A stretch of 64,000 bases of DNA from Taibaiella sp. Lineage in GTDB: Bacteria; Bacteroidota; Bacteroidia; Chitinophagales; Chitinophagaceae. Of this stretch, positions 18,696 to 28,351 are shown piece after piece. Location: positions 62,001 to 126,000 of the forward strand of contig JACDGL010000007.1 in the NCBI GenBank assembly GCA_013815385.1, in the 5' to 3' direction. The notes under the pieces are model-generated. The model searched no databases. It was given only the letters and a program-made list of their open reading frames with translations, and was not told the origin of the DNA. The translations under genes were made by a program, and so were the position numbers. The first letter of the stretch is position 1. Every line of letters begins with the position of its first letter.

Positions 18696-19577
18696 TTAAC
18701 CTTGCAATGCAGCGGCACCACTTACTATTTCTGTAAGCTCGGTAGTAATGGCTGCCTGGCGTGCACGGTTGTAGCTGATCTTCAGGCTGCGTAGCATTTC
18801 ATTGGCATTCTCGGTAGCCTTGTCCATAGCAGTCATACGTGCACCTTCTGCCGATGCATTTGAATCAAGAACTGCTTTAAAAAGCTGAGTGTTCAATATC
18901 TTAGGCATCAATTCATCTATCAGGATCGTCTTTGATGGCTCAAAAATAAAATCAATATTCTTGCTGCCGGCTTTCTTTTCTACCTTAGGTATCGGCAGGT
19001 AAGGCTCACTGACAAACACCTGCGTGCCAGCATTCCTGAACTGGCTATAAACGATCTCTACACTATCAAATTCTTTGTTGATAAATGCTTTTTGAGCATA
19101 TACTGCAGCATTCCGTACATTATCAAAACTCAGGTCCGAAAATATGCTCCAGTACTGGTCTATTACCTTAAAACCATAACGCTGAAAATATTCGAAGCCT
19201 TTTTTTCCTATTGGTAATATAGATACATTACCTTTTGCCTGCTGGCTGGCATATTTATCTTTGATTACCTGGCGCGTAAGCTTAATCACATTTATATTGT
19301 ATGCACCACATAGACCACGGTCGCTGGTAATCGGTATCAATAACACCTTTTCTGCTTCACGCTCATCAGCCAGTTTTATATCAGTATCAGATGAGGAACT
19401 GCTTACTATATTGCTCAGCATCTCCTGCAGTTTAACCGCATAGGGCCTCATTTGTATAATAGCATCCTGGGCGCGGCGCAATTTTGCAGCGCTTACCATC
19501 TTCATAGCTTTAGTTATCTGCTGTGTAGATGTTACTGATTTTATACGGTTTCTTACTTCCTTAAGCTGTCCCGACAT
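18696..19577 (-). CDS. atpG: F1F0 ATP synthase gamma subunit
   Basis: 293 residues with the conserved N-terminal coiled coil (LKEVRNRIKSVTSTQQITKAMKMVSAAKLRRA), the SDRGLCGAYN block and the C-terminal helix MTAMDKATENANEMLRSLKISYNRARQAAITTELTEI. It is the rotating stalk of ATP synthase. Its own promoter and terminator frame it as a single-gene unit; atpA and the other subunits are not next to it. Confidence 0.97.
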   Translation of the reverse strand: MSGQLKEVRNRIKSVTSTQQITKAMKMVSAAKLRRAQDAIIQMRPYAVKLQEMLSNIVSSSSSDTDIKLADEREAEKVLLIPITSDRGLCGAYNINVIKLTRQVIKDKYASQQAKGNVSILPIGKKGFEYFQRYGFKVIDQYWSIFSDLSFDNVRNAAVYAQKAFINKEFDSVEIVYSQFRNAGTQVFVSEPYLPIPKVEKKAGSKNIDFIFEPSKTILIDELMPKILNTQLFKAVLDSNASAEGARMTAMDKATENANEMLRSLKISYNRARQAAITTELTEIVSGAAALQG

Positions 19578-19608
19578 ATTATTGAAATAACGATGGTTAA
19601 ATTCCGTG

Positions 19609-19640
19609 CAAAATTACACCGTCTCTGCCAATATTGCAAA
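19609..19640 (-). promoter_or_regulatory. Consensus Bacteroidota promoter of atpG
   Basis: On the minus strand: TTTG (19640-19637), 20-nt spacer, TAATTTTG (19616-19609). It is a full match to TTTG / TAnnTTTG, with a leader of about 25 nt to the atpG ATG. Confidence 0.88.
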
Positions 19641-19703
19641 ACCATTTAATAATCCTTACTGTTATCTTCACCCGCTGTTTGCAATAGCAAATACTTAACA
19701 ACC

Positions 19704-19721
19704 AATATTTACGTAAATATT
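19704..19721. promoter_or_regulatory. 18-bp perfect palindrome upstream of pyk (possible operator)
   Basis: The half-site AATATTTAC is followed directly by its exact complement GTAAATATT. It lies 36 nt before the pyk ATG, near where a promoter would be expected. It is too AT-rich and loopless for a terminator; a binding site for a dimeric regulator is the natural reading. Confidence 0.5.
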
Positions 19722-19756
19722 TAAAATCTACGCAAATTTACACTCAGAAAAACAAG

Positions 19757-21178
19757 ATGTTACATAAAACCAAGATCATAGCTACAGTAGGCCCGGCATG
19801 CAATACATATGAGAAATTACTGGCGCTGGTACAGGAAGGCGTAAATGTATTTCGCCTCAATTTTTCGCACGGAACCCATGAACAACATAAAGAAGTAATA
19901 GAAAATATCCACCGTATCAATAAGACTTTCCCATTTAACATAGCCGTACTGGCAGACCTGCAGGGACCTAAGTTGAGAGTTGGAGAAATAAAGGATAACG
20001 CGCTGGTACTGCACATGGGAGACGAGTTTCACTTCTGTAATGAAAAGTGTGTAGGCACGCTCGATAATGTTTATATATCCTATCCGGATTTTTATAAGGA
20101 CGTAAGGATCGGCGAAAAGATACTGCTGGATGATGGCAAGATAGAAGTACTGGTAGTGGAGATAACCAGTGACAACAGGGTAAAAGTAAAAGTGGCTACA
20201 CCAGGAGTATTGTCATCGCGCAAGGGAGTTAATCTCCCCGATACCAGCATTTCATTGCCTTCGCTTACAGAGAAAGACCTTATTGACCTCGATTTCATTC
20301 TGGGTGAGGAAATAGATTGGCTGGCGCTATCATTTGTCCGTAAGCCGGAAGATGTAATTAACCTGAGGGCTATCCTGAAAGAGCGGGGCAGCAAGGCTAA
20401 GATAATAGCTAAAATAGAAAAGCCCGAAGCACTGGAACATCTACGCGAAATAATACTGGCATCAGATGCAGTAATGGTAGCACGTGGCGATCTGGGGGTA
20501 GAGTTGCCCTTGCAGCAAATACCAATGATCCAGAAAACCATAGTCAGGAAATGCATACACCGGGCCAAGCCGGTGATAATAGCCACCCAAATGATGGAAA
20601 GCATGATAGACCGTACGAGACCTAACCGTAGCGAGATAACAGATGTGGCCAATGCTGTACTGGAAGGTGCCGACGCGGTAATGCTGAGTGGTGAAACAGC
20701 AATGGGGCAATATCCTGAGCTGGTGATAAAAACAATGGTAAGCATTATAGAAGAGGTGGAAAAAGAAGAACTGGTTTATAATAGGAATCTTACGCCACAA
20801 TCGCATTCACCCTCGTTTCTTAGCGATGCAGTATGCTACAATGCCTGCCAGATAGCAGAAGACGTAAGGGCAAACGCACTGGTAGGTATGACCCAGTCGG
20901 GATATACCGGCTTTATGTTATCCAGCTTCCGGCCACGCTCCCCTTTATATGTTTTTACAAAGACCCAAACATTGGTAAACCAGCTAAGCCTTAGCTGGGG
21001 GGTACAGGCTTTTTATTATGATAAGGAAGAGAGCCTGGATGGCATTATTAATGACCAGATAGCTTTTCTAAAAGAAAAGAACCTATTGAAAGCAGGCGAT
21101 GTGGTCATAAATACAGGCAGTACTCCTATACTGGAGCATCTTTCCACCAATATGCTTAAAGTGACAAGGGTGGAGTAA
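19757..21178 (+). CDS. pyk: Pyruvate kinase
   Basis: 473 residues with all standard blocks: TKIIATVGPACN, the substrate-binding VNVFRLNFSHG, ADLQGPKLRVG, KIIAKIEKPEAL, the signature VMVARGDLGVELP and ATQMMESM. It converts phosphoenolpyruvate and ADP to pyruvate and ATP. The C-terminal domain is complete (ALVGMTQSGYTGFMLSSFRP). It forms its own unit, with a palindrome upstream and an intrinsic terminator downstream. Confidence 0.97.
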   Translation: MLHKTKIIATVGPACNTYEKLLALVQEGVNVFRLNFSHGTHEQHKEVIENIHRINKTFPFNIAVLADLQGPKLRVGEIKDNALVLHMGDEFHFCNEKCVGTLDNVYISYPDFYKDVRIGEKILLDDGKIEVLVVEITSDNRVKVKVATPGVLSSRKGVNLPDTSISLPSLTEKDLIDLDFILGEEIDWLALSFVRKPEDVINLRAILKERGSKAKIIAKIEKPEALEHLREIILASDAVMVARGDLGVELPLQQIPMIQKTIVRKCIHRAKPVIIATQMMESMIDRTRPNRSEITDVANAVLEGADAVMLSGETAMGQYPELVIKTMVSIIEEVEKEELVYNRNLTPQSHSPSFLSDAVCYNACQIAEDVRANALVGMTQSGYTGFMLSSFRPRSPLYVFTKTQTLVNQLSLSWGVQAFYYDKEESLDGIINDQIAFLKEKNLLKAGDVVINTGSTPILEHLSTNMLKVTRVE

Positions 21179-21200
21179 ATACTTTAAACTTTTTTGATGC

Positions 21201-21236
21201 ACACCTGTTATCTTTATAACAGGTGTTTTTTTATTT
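21201..21236 (+). terminator. Intrinsic terminator of pyk
   Basis: ACACCTGTTAT / ATAACAGGTGT, 11-bp perfect stem with a CTTT loop, followed by a T tract. Confidence 0.92.
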
Positions 21237-21244
21237 ATTGTGCT

Positions 21245-21844
21245 ATGAGAACTATTCTTACTTTTTTCCTTTCCGTATGCTTTTTGCCTGTAGTTGCCCA
21301 GTACGCTCTACATAGTTCATTTGATAGCCTTAATACGATAAGGATCCATACTAATCAAAAAGGAATGAAGGTTTTGGGTACATGGGGCGTGGCAAATATT
21401 ATTGAGGGCGGCATAGGTATAGCAACAGCTAAAAACAATGAATGGAAATCGTTTCATGAAATGAATCTGGCATGGGGAGCAGTAAATACGGGTATTGCCA
21501 TAGCCGGCTATTTTGGTGCCCGGAAGGAACTGGATAAAAAAGTAACCTGTAGCCAGGCTCTGCAAAATTATGAATCTTATAAACGGCTGTATCTTATTAA
21601 TGCAGGCCTTGATATAGTATATACAGGCGCCGGTCTAGTATGTATAGAGCATGCAAAAAACACAACCCTGAATAAGGATACCTGGAATGGCTTTGGTAAA
21701 TCACTGGTAATACAGGGTGCATTTTTGTTTGTTTTTGACAATATAATGTTTGCATCACACCAGAAAAGAAATACGCAATGGTATAAATTGCTGCAAGGGG
21801 TATGCTTGTCAGGAAATGGAATTGGAATGAATTATCAATTTTGA
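21245..21844 (+). CDS. Small integral membrane protein, conserved in Bacteroidota, unknown function
   Basis: 199 residues from ATG 21245 (MRTILTFFLSVCFLPVVAQ), chosen because upstream in-frame starts fall inside the pyk terminator. A signal peptide is followed by about four hydrophobic stretches with Gly-rich turns (KVLGTWGVANIIEGGIGIA, MNLAWGAVNTGIAIAGYFG, INAGLDIVYTGAGLV, SLVIQGAFLFVFDNIMFAS). It looks like an uncharacterised Bacteroidota membrane family, possibly DUF6992. It is convergent with panC. Confidence 0.65.
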   Translation: MRTILTFFLSVCFLPVVAQYALHSSFDSLNTIRIHTNQKGMKVLGTWGVANIIEGGIGIATAKNNEWKSFHEMNLAWGAVNTGIAIAGYFGARKELDKKVTCSQALQNYESYKRLYLINAGLDIVYTGAGLVCIEHAKNTTLNKDTWNGFGKSLVIQGAFLFVFDNIMFASHQKRNTQWYKLLQGVCLSGNGIGMNYQF

Positions 21845-21847
21845 CTT

Positions 21848-22702
21848 TTAGCCAGATAATAGCATATTATCTATTAGCCTGATGTCGCCGATCTTTGTTG
21901 CAATTAACGCTACCGTTTTCCTGCTATCTGTGTAATCCGACATTAAGCTCAGGTCTTCACTATTTGCTATCGCTACATATTCAGTCACAAAACCTTTACC
22001 ATTGAGTATATCCATACATTCCTTCTGCACTACGGCGAAAGGCATGCTATTTTGCTTAGCCTCTATGGAGACAAGGCATTGATAAATAACTGCTGCCAGT
22101 GAACGCTGAGATTCAGACAGCCGTCTATTACGCGAGCTCATGGCAAGCCCATCCTGCTCCCTCAGCGTGGGGCAAATGACCAGTTCTATTTTATTATCCT
22201 TGCCTGTTAACTGGAGTAGTTTTTTAACAATAAGGCATTGCTGGTAATCTTTTTGCCCCATAAACAGCTTGTCCGGACTTACTATTTCCAGTAGCCTGTT
22301 TACTACCTGTGCTACTCCCTTAAAATGTCCGGGCCTGTATTTACCCTCCAGTAGCGTATCCAGGTAGCCGAAATCGAAAGATGCAAACTGGATCAGGCCG
22401 TCCGGATATATTTCCTTTACAGATGGCAAAAATAATATGTCACATCCCCCGTCTACCAGCAATTCAATATCAGCACCCTCCGAAACGGGGTATTTTTCGT
22501 AATCAGCCTTGTTATTAAATTGGGTAGGGTTAACAAATATGCTGCAAACCACAACATCTGTACTGGCTTTTGCTTCCTTTATCAAAGATAAGTGCCCGGC
22601 ATGCAGGGCACCCATTGTAGGTATAAAACCCACTGTTTTACCAGTACTGGTATATGAATTTAAGTATGATTGTAATTCCGATATCTTCTTAAATATAACC
22701 AT
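21848..22702 (-). CDS. panC: Pantothenate synthetase
   Basis: 284 residues from ATG 22702 (MVIFKKISELQSYL). The frame extends 13 codons further upstream, but that part is not like the family. It has the HIGH-type motif in FIPTMGALHAGHLSLI, FVNPTQFN, YRPGHFKGVAQVVNRLL, FMGQKDYQQ and the MSSRNRRLS block. It joins pantoate and beta-alanine with ATP to make pantothenate. It is divergent from the GT5-like gene, an arrangement seen often in Bacteroidota; no panD follows here. Confidence 0.95.
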   Translation of the reverse strand: MVIFKKISELQSYLNSYTSTGKTVGFIPTMGALHAGHLSLIKEAKASTDVVVCSIFVNPTQFNNKADYEKYPVSEGADIELLVDGGCDILFLPSVKEIYPDGLIQFASFDFGYLDTLLEGKYRPGHFKGVAQVVNRLLEIVSPDKLFMGQKDYQQCLIVKKLLQLTGKDNKIELVICPTLREQDGLAMSSRNRRLSESQRSLAAVIYQCLVSIEAKQNSMPFAVVQKECMDILNGKGFVTEYVAIANSEDLSLMSDYTDSRKTVALIATKIGDIRLIDNMLLSG

Positions 22703-22749
22703 GGGGCAGCAAAATTGGCGCAAAGTAAACTTTGGATACAATATTTTCG

Positions 22750-22757
22750 TAATTTTG
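22750..22757 (+). promoter_or_regulatory. Candidate -7 box for the GT5-like gene
   Basis: TAATTTTG fits TAnnTTTG exactly, 54 nt before the ATG at 22812. The nearest TTTG upstream (22731-22734) is at a 15-nt spacing, shorter than usual. Confidence 0.4.
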
Positions 22758-22811
22758 CAGACTATTTTTAGCTCACACTATATTTTTCTATTATTAATCT
22801 AAAGCTACCGC

Positions 22812-23639
22812 ATGTCTGCAGACACAAAGAAACGTGTTTTAATCATAGCTAATGAGCTTTCGCCATACATAGAGTTTACAGATTTTGCGCATATACTCAA
22901 TAAACTCGCAATCAAAACATTTGATGCAGGTCTTGAAGTACGTGTCATTATGCCGCGCTTTGGTGTTATAAACGAACGCCGCCACAGACTACACGAGGTG
23001 GTTCGTTTATCAGGTATCAATGTAATTATTGATAAAGATGATTATCCTCTTATTATTAAAGTAGCCTCCCTGCCTAGCGCACGCCTACAGGTGTACTTTA
23101 TGGATAATGAAGACTATTTTAAGCGCAAGGCTGTATTTAGGGACGACCAGGACCAGTTCTTCGATGACAATGCTGAGCGTATGATCTTCTTCTGCAAGAG
23201 TGCGCTCGAAACCGTAAAGAAATTTGGCTGGCCCCCCCACATTATTCACTGCCACGGGTGGATGACATCGTTACTTCCCTTATATCTTAAAACAGCTTAT
23301 AAAAAAGAGCCCGTTTTTAATTATTCTAAAGTTATATATACAGCCCAGCAAAATCAATTCAAGGAAAAACTACATCCTGATTTTGTGAGAAAAGCCATCA
23401 TTAATAACGAAATAAAGGAGAAGGATTTCGAATTTTATAAAGAGGGCACTAATACTGCATTAACATTAGGCGCCAGCAAATGTGCCGACGTGGTAATATA
23501 TGGCAGCGATAATGTAGAAGCAAAGATCGTTGACGAGATAAAACCAAGCAGGTATAAAAAAGTGGTGAAATATGAAGAAAGCTGGAAAGAGGATGTCACT
23601 TCATTACTTGACTTATATAAAAGCTTAACAGAGTCTTAG
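22812..23639 (+). CDS. Glycogen/starch synthase-like protein, N-terminal (GT5) half only
   Basis: 275 residues that resemble only the N-terminal Rossmann domain of GT5 glycogen synthases (RVLIIANELSPYIEFTDFAHILNKLA, VRVIMPRFGVINERRHRLHEV, IIHCHGWMTSLLPLYLKTAY). The C-terminal nucleotide-sugar-binding half of a GT-B enzyme is missing. The gene ends normally and the next gene follows at once, so this is a natural short family and not a truncation; such half-synthases beside panC are common in Bacteroidota. Whether it has transferase activity is doubtful. Confidence 0.8.
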   Translation: MSADTKKRVLIIANELSPYIEFTDFAHILNKLAIKTFDAGLEVRVIMPRFGVINERRHRLHEVVRLSGINVIIDKDDYPLIIKVASLPSARLQVYFMDNEDYFKRKAVFRDDQDQFFDDNAERMIFFCKSALETVKKFGWPPHIIHCHGWMTSLLPLYLKTAYKKEPVFNYSKVIYTAQQNQFKEKLHPDFVRKAIINNEIKEKDFEFYKEGTNTALTLGASKCADVVIYGSDNVEAKIVDEIKPSRYKKVVKYEESWKEDVTSLLDLYKSLTES

Positions 23640-23675
23640 GTTTTCTTTATTCATATTCGCAGTAAATTTCTGATC

Positions 23676-25049
23676 TTGAGATATTTAGCCAGGCATCTAG
23701 CCATTATATCATCTGCTGCAATCACTATATTTTCCCAGTCCGGTTGCAAAGAGAATACTATCATCAATGCCAATATAGCCCCTAATATAAATGGCATAAA
23801 CACTATTGGTATTGATACTTTTACTGCCATATCCACAACATTGTTTTTTAACCAGTTTCCGGTATCGAATAATGCGAACCTGGGTGTAGGGAATATTTAT
23901 GCTGATCCATTTTTTGGCAACACCACATCTACTATGTATTTCCAGGTGGTGCCACAGATATTAAACCCATCTTTTTTTGCTACAGATATTGTTGATTCTG
24001 CTTTTCTAATACTACCATACACAGGATTTACTTTCGGTGATAATTCAACCGCATCTCCTGCACAAAAAATAGATGTATACCCGATTACGGATAGCCTGAG
24101 CAGTACTACCAATTATTTTAGCGATCGGGCCTTTGCCATTGATAAATCTTCGTCATACGGATCTATAACGTTAAGCCCATCTTCATTGGCAGATTCTATA
24201 TTTGCAGGAGGTAAGCTAAGGTCATCTATCCTTAAAATTCCGTTGAATAACACTTTTATTAATAAAATAAAGACGCCGTCTGTATATAGCAGCGCAGATA
24301 ATATTACTTTTCTTTCAAATTTTAAAGGGTTGTGTATACTTGGTGATAGCACCATACACGGTAAAAGTCTTTCCTATTTCTATTTTGGAGGTAGTGATAC
24401 TTTTACGCGTCCTAATATTCTTGTGTACCACCACAATCCTACCAGCAGCCCAGGTACAGAAAATCTATTCCAGATCTATTATAACTCTACCTATTGCGCA
24501 AAAAGTGCTTATATCACCCGCAACTATGCCGGATATCCGGCGAACAATTACTTTCACCCTACAAAAACAAATGATAGCATCGCATTGATAGAAGGACATC
24601 CTGGCGCAGGGATGGATATACATTTCCCATACTTATATAAAAGCTTGCCTACAGCTATCATTAATAAAGCAGAATTGATTGTTACCCAGGTATCTTTTGC
24701 CTCTTCTCCTATATACGCAGTACCTACAGGTCTTGCCTTGTACAAGTATAACCAGGCAGGAGATTCATTAGCTAACATTACAGATAGATATCCGATAGGA
24801 AGTTTATACTCCAATGCCTATATTGATGGGAACGCACAATCTGTAAATCTTGGTGGAGTTACCCTTACCCGCTATGTAATGAATATCCCCAGGGAGGTGC
24901 AATTGTCGATAACACAGCAAAGTGATCTGCGCCTATTCATACTTGGATCATTTGCATATCCGGGTGCCGGACGGCTGGTAGCCGGGGGTGGCAGTATAAC
25001 TGACAAGAATTTCAGGGTTCGTCTTAATATTGTATATTCAAAAAAATAA
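23676..25049 (+). CDS. DUF4270 family lipoprotein, probable TTG start
   Basis: 457 residues with a signal ending at a lipobox-like SQSGC (Cys at about residue 24), then a long beta-rich region typical of DUF4270: FFGNTTSTMYFQVVPQ, DSAFLILPYTGFTFGDN, repeated ILGS and FYFGGSD strands and GRLVAGGGSITDKNFRVRLNIVYSKK at the end. No ATG is available near the start; TTG at 23676 gives a good signal peptide, and CTG two codons earlier is possible. It is in frame with the preceding stop (36 nt upstream). The GT5-like / DUF4270 / glmS order is a known Bacteroidota arrangement. It is likely an outer-membrane lipoprotein; function unknown. Confidence 0.82.
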   Translation: MRYLARHLAIISSAAITIFSQSGCKENTIINANIAPNINGINTIGIDTFTAISTTLFFNQFPVSNNANLGVGNIYADPFFGNTTSTMYFQVVPQILNPSFFATDIVDSAFLILPYTGFTFGDNSTASPAQKIDVYPITDSLSSTTNYFSDRAFAIDKSSSYGSITLSPSSLADSIFAGGKLRSSILKIPLNNTFINKIKTPSVYSSADNITFLSNFKGLCILGDSTIHGKSLSYFYFGGSDTFTRPNILVYHHNPTSSPGTENLFQIYYNSTYCAKSAYITRNYAGYPANNYFHPTKTNDSIALIEGHPGAGMDIHFPYLYKSLPTAIINKAELIVTQVSFASSPIYAVPTGLALYKYNQAGDSLANITDRYPIGSLYSNAYIDGNAQSVNLGGVTLTRYVMNIPREVQLSITQQSDLRLFILGSFAYPGAGRLVAGGGSITDKNFRVRLNIVYSKK

Positions 25050-25059
25050 CTGATCAGTA

Positions 25060-26898
25060 ATGTGCGGCATTGTTGGCTATATAGGTAATAAGGAAGCATT
25101 CCCGATAATTATAAAAGGACTTCGCAGGCTTGAATATCGAGGGTATGACAGTGCAGGAGTAGCCTTGCTTAATGGCGACCTTACTGTTTATAAAAAGGTA
25201 GGCAAGGTTAGCGAATTGGAAAAGGTAACTGACAATCACCAGCTTACCGCTAATATAGGCATAGGACATACCCGATGGGCAACACATGGCGAGCCCAATG
25301 ATGTAAATGCACATCCTCACTTATCACAGTCGGGTAATCTGGCAATAATACATAATGGCATTATTGAAAACTATGCTGTAATAAAAGAGGTATTGGTAAA
25401 GCGCGGCTATATCTTCCACTCTGATACTGATACAGAAGTATTGGTAAATCTTATAGAAGAAATAAAGAAACAGGAAAATACAACTATAGATGAGGCAGTA
25501 CGTATAGCGCTTAATGAAGTAGTTGGAGCCTACGCTATTGTAGTAATAGACAAAACAAACCCGGATATATTAGTAGCTGCACGCAAAGGCAGCCCGCTGG
25601 TGCTTGGCATAGGCGACAATGAATTTTACATCGCCTCTGATGCGTCCCCGATCATAGAATATACCACTAACGTTATATACCTGGACGATCAGGAGCTGGC
25701 CATTGTAAATCGTAACGGGCAATTTACAATAAAAACACTCCAGAATGTAGAAAAGTCATACGCCATACAAAAGCTGGAAATGACGCTCGAAGCAATAGAA
25801 AAAGGTGGTTTTGATCATTTTATGCTCAAAGAAATATACGAGCAGCCTAAAGCTATTGCAGACTCCCTGAGAGGCCGTATCAATGCACAGCAAGGATGGA
25901 TAAAACTGGGCGGACTTGATGAATATATAAACCGTATAGATAAGGCAAAACGTTTTATTATTACAGCTTGTGGTACTTCGTGGCATTCAGGCCTTATTGG
26001 CGAATATCTTATAGAAGACCTGGCACGCGTACCTGTAGAGGTAGAGTACGCGTCCGAATTCAGGTACAGGAACCCGGTCATTAATGAAACAGATGTGGTG
26101 ATAGCAATATCCCAATCAGGCGAAACTGCAGATACACTTGCAGCTATAGAACTTGCAAAAGACCGCCAGGCACTTATATACGGCATCTGCAATGTTAGCG
26201 GCTCCTCTATAGCACGCAATACACATGCAGGCTCTTATACACATGCCGGGCCTGAGATAGGCGTAGCCTCTACAAAAGCATTCTCTACACAGATATGTAT
26301 TCTTACGCTTATAGCATTACAGATAGCTATCCAAAAGGGAACTATTACTACTTCTAAGTTTAGAGAGATACTTTACGAGCTGGAGAATATCCCTAAAAAA
26401 ATAGAGGAAGTACTAAAGCTTGATGCCCAGATAAAAGAGCTGGCAGCCATCTATAAGGATGCTAACAACTTTTTATATCTCGGCCGCGGCTATAACTTCC
26501 CAGTGGCATTGGAAGGGGCACTGAAACTGAAAGAGATCTCTTACATTCATGCTGAAGGGTACCCTGCCGCTGAAATGAAGCATGGCCCGATAGCGCTTAT
26601 AGATGAAGCAATGCCTGTTGTATTTCTCGCTACTAACAAGAGCGCGTATGAAAAGATCGTATCGAACATACAGGAAGTAAAGGCACGTAAAGGAAAGATA
26701 ATAGCAGTAGTAAACAAGGGTGACAAACAGATAAGCGAACTTGCCGACCACGTAATAGAAGTGCCTGAAACTGAAGAAGTGCTTTCGCCGCTTATCAGTA
26801 TAGTCCCTTTGCAGCTGCTGGCATATCACATCGCTATTATGCGCGGCTGTAATGTAGACCAGCCACGTAACCTGGCAAAATCTGTGACAGTAGAATAA
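25060..26898 (+). CDS. glmS: Glutamine-fructose-6-phosphate aminotransferase
   Basis: 612 residues, beginning MCGIVGYIG so that Cys2 becomes the N-terminal nucleophile of the glutaminase domain. GHTRWATHGEPNDVNAHPH and the LEYRGYDSAG block follow. The isomerase half has two SIS domains (TACGTSWHSG, ISQSGETADT) and ends DQPRNLAKSVTVE. It makes glucosamine-6-phosphate, the first step to UDP-GlcNAc for peptidoglycan and surface sugars. It begins 10 nt after the DUF4270 gene. No glmS ribozyme was seen and the short gap leaves no room for one. Confidence 0.97.
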   Translation: MCGIVGYIGNKEAFPIIIKGLRRLEYRGYDSAGVALLNGDLTVYKKVGKVSELEKVTDNHQLTANIGIGHTRWATHGEPNDVNAHPHLSQSGNLAIIHNGIIENYAVIKEVLVKRGYIFHSDTDTEVLVNLIEEIKKQENTTIDEAVRIALNEVVGAYAIVVIDKTNPDILVAARKGSPLVLGIGDNEFYIASDASPIIEYTTNVIYLDDQELAIVNRNGQFTIKTLQNVEKSYAIQKLEMTLEAIEKGGFDHFMLKEIYEQPKAIADSLRGRINAQQGWIKLGGLDEYINRIDKAKRFIITACGTSWHSGLIGEYLIEDLARVPVEVEYASEFRYRNPVINETDVVIAISQSGETADTLAAIELAKDRQALIYGICNVSGSSIARNTHAGSYTHAGPEIGVASTKAFSTQICILTLIALQIAIQKGTITTSKFREILYELENIPKKIEEVLKLDAQIKELAAIYKDANNFLYLGRGYNFPVALEGALKLKEISYIHAEGYPAAEMKHGPIALIDEAMPVVFLATNKSAYEKIVSNIQEVKARKGKIIAVVNKGDKQISELADHVIEVPETEEVLSPLISIVPLQLLAYHIAIMRGCNVDQPRNLAKSVTVE

Positions 26899-26941
26899 CT
26901 GAAATAACAAAATAAATAAACCATAACAATTAAAATTTATT

Positions 26942-28195
26942 ATGCCGTATCTATTTACCTCAGAGTCTGTATCAGAAGGACATCCTGATAAAGTGGCAGA
27001 CCAGATCTCAGATGCACTTGTTGATAACTTTCTGGCATGGGACCCACAGTCTAAAATAGCATGTGAAACCCTGGTAACTACCGGGCAGGTAGTGCTTGCA
27101 GGCGAAGTAAAATCCAACACTTATATAGATGTACAAACTATAGCACGCGATGTGATAGCAAAAATAGGCTATACAAAGAGTGAATATATGTTTGAAGCTA
27201 ACTCATGCGGTGTGTTCTCTGCTATCCATGAGCAATCTGCTGATATCAACCAGGGTGTGGACAAGAAGAAAAAGGAAGAGCAGGGTGCAGGTGATCAGGG
27301 TATGATGTTTGGCTATGCTACTAACGAAACGGAAAATTATATGCCATTGGCGCTAGACCTGGCACACAACCTGTTGCGTGAATTATCTGCAATACGCCGG
27401 GAAGGAAAGCAAATGAAATACCTGCGTCCCGATGCTAAAAGCCAGGTGACACTCGAATACAGCGATGACAACAAGCCGATGCGTATTGATACCATTGTTA
27501 TCTCCACACAGCATGATGACTTTGCTGAAGAAAAACCCATGCAGGAGAAGATAATGAAGGATGTAAAAACGATATTGATACCCCGTATTCTAAAGGGTTA
27601 TCCGCAGCACAAGCATCTTTTTAACGATAAGATAAAATATCATATAAACCCTACCGGTAAGTTTGTTATTGGCGGGCCACATGGTGATACAGGGCTTACA
27701 GGCCGTAAAATCATTGTTGATACCTATGGTGGAAAAGGTGCCCATGGTGGTGGCGCATTTTCCGGTAAAGATCCTTCTAAGGTTGATCGCTCGGCTGCGT
27801 ATGCTACCCGTCATATAGCCAAGAATCTGGTAGCTGCCGGCGTATGTGATGAAGTACTGGTACAGGTATCCTATGCTATTGGTGTTGCTAAACCTATGGG
27901 CCTCTACATAAATACTTATGGCACAGCCAAAGTGGATATGCATGATGGTGAAATAGCCCGCATAGTCAATGAGGTTTTTGACATGCGCCCGTACTTTATA
28001 GAAGAGCGCCTGAAACTGCGCCAGCCTATGTATAGCGAGTGTGCTGCTTACGGGCATATGGGCCGTGAACCGCAAATAGTCACCAAATCGTTCAAGGCTG
28101 CCGATGGCAAGACCAAGACTATGAAGGTGGAACTGTTTACATGGGAGAAACTGGATTATGTGAAAAATGTAAAGAAGGCTTTCAAACTGAAGTAA
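26942..28195 (+). CDS. metK: S-adenosylmethionine synthetase
   Basis: 417 residues with [19 protein letters not shown], the signature [29 protein letters not shown] and [19 protein letters not shown]. It forms SAM from methionine and ATP. It follows glmS by 43 nt and ends in an intrinsic terminator. No SAM riboswitch was recognised in the short gap. Confidence 0.97.
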   Translation: MPYLFTSESVSEGHPDKVADQISDALVDNFLAWDPQSKIACETLVTTGQVVLAGEVKSNTYIDVQTIARDVIAKIGYTKSEYMFEANSCGVFSAIHEQSADINQGVDKKKKEEQGAGDQGMMFGYATNETENYMPLALDLAHNLLRELSAIRREGKQMKYLRPDAKSQVTLEYSDDNKPMRIDTIVISTQHDDFAEEKPMQEKIMKDVKTILIPRILKGYPQHKHLFNDKIKYHINPTGKFVIGGPHGDTGLTGRKIIVDTYGGKGAHGGGAFSGKDPSKVDRSAAYATRHIAKNLVAAGVCDEVLVQVSYAIGVAKPMGLYINTYGTAKVDMHDGEIARIVNEVFDMRPYFIEERLKLRQPMYSECAAYGHMGREPQIVTKSFKAADGKTKTMKVELFTWEKLDYVKNVKKAFKLK

Positions 28196-28218
28196 CCTTC
28201 TATATTATCATATTAGGG

Positions 28219-28249
28219 ATCCCGCATCGTATGGTGCGGGATTTTTTTG
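28219..28249 (+). terminator. Intrinsic terminator of metK
   Basis: ATCCCGCA / TGCGGGAT, 8-bp stem with an 8-nt loop, followed by seven T residues. Confidence 0.9.
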
Positions 28250-28351
28250 TATATATAGACTGAAAAATAATTTCCAACTTTGTCCAAATCCAGATGCATG
28301 GTTTGTCATTATGATATCAATTCTATTGTATCACATTAAAAACTTAAAGAA

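Noticed and set aside
25050-25059. glmS ribozyme or SAM riboswitch before glmS or metK
   Set aside because: The gaps are 10 and 43 bases, too short for either element.
27337-28075. Minus-strand frames of 67 and 161 codons inside metK
   Set aside because: They overlap the clear metK reading frame completely and have no family resemblance.
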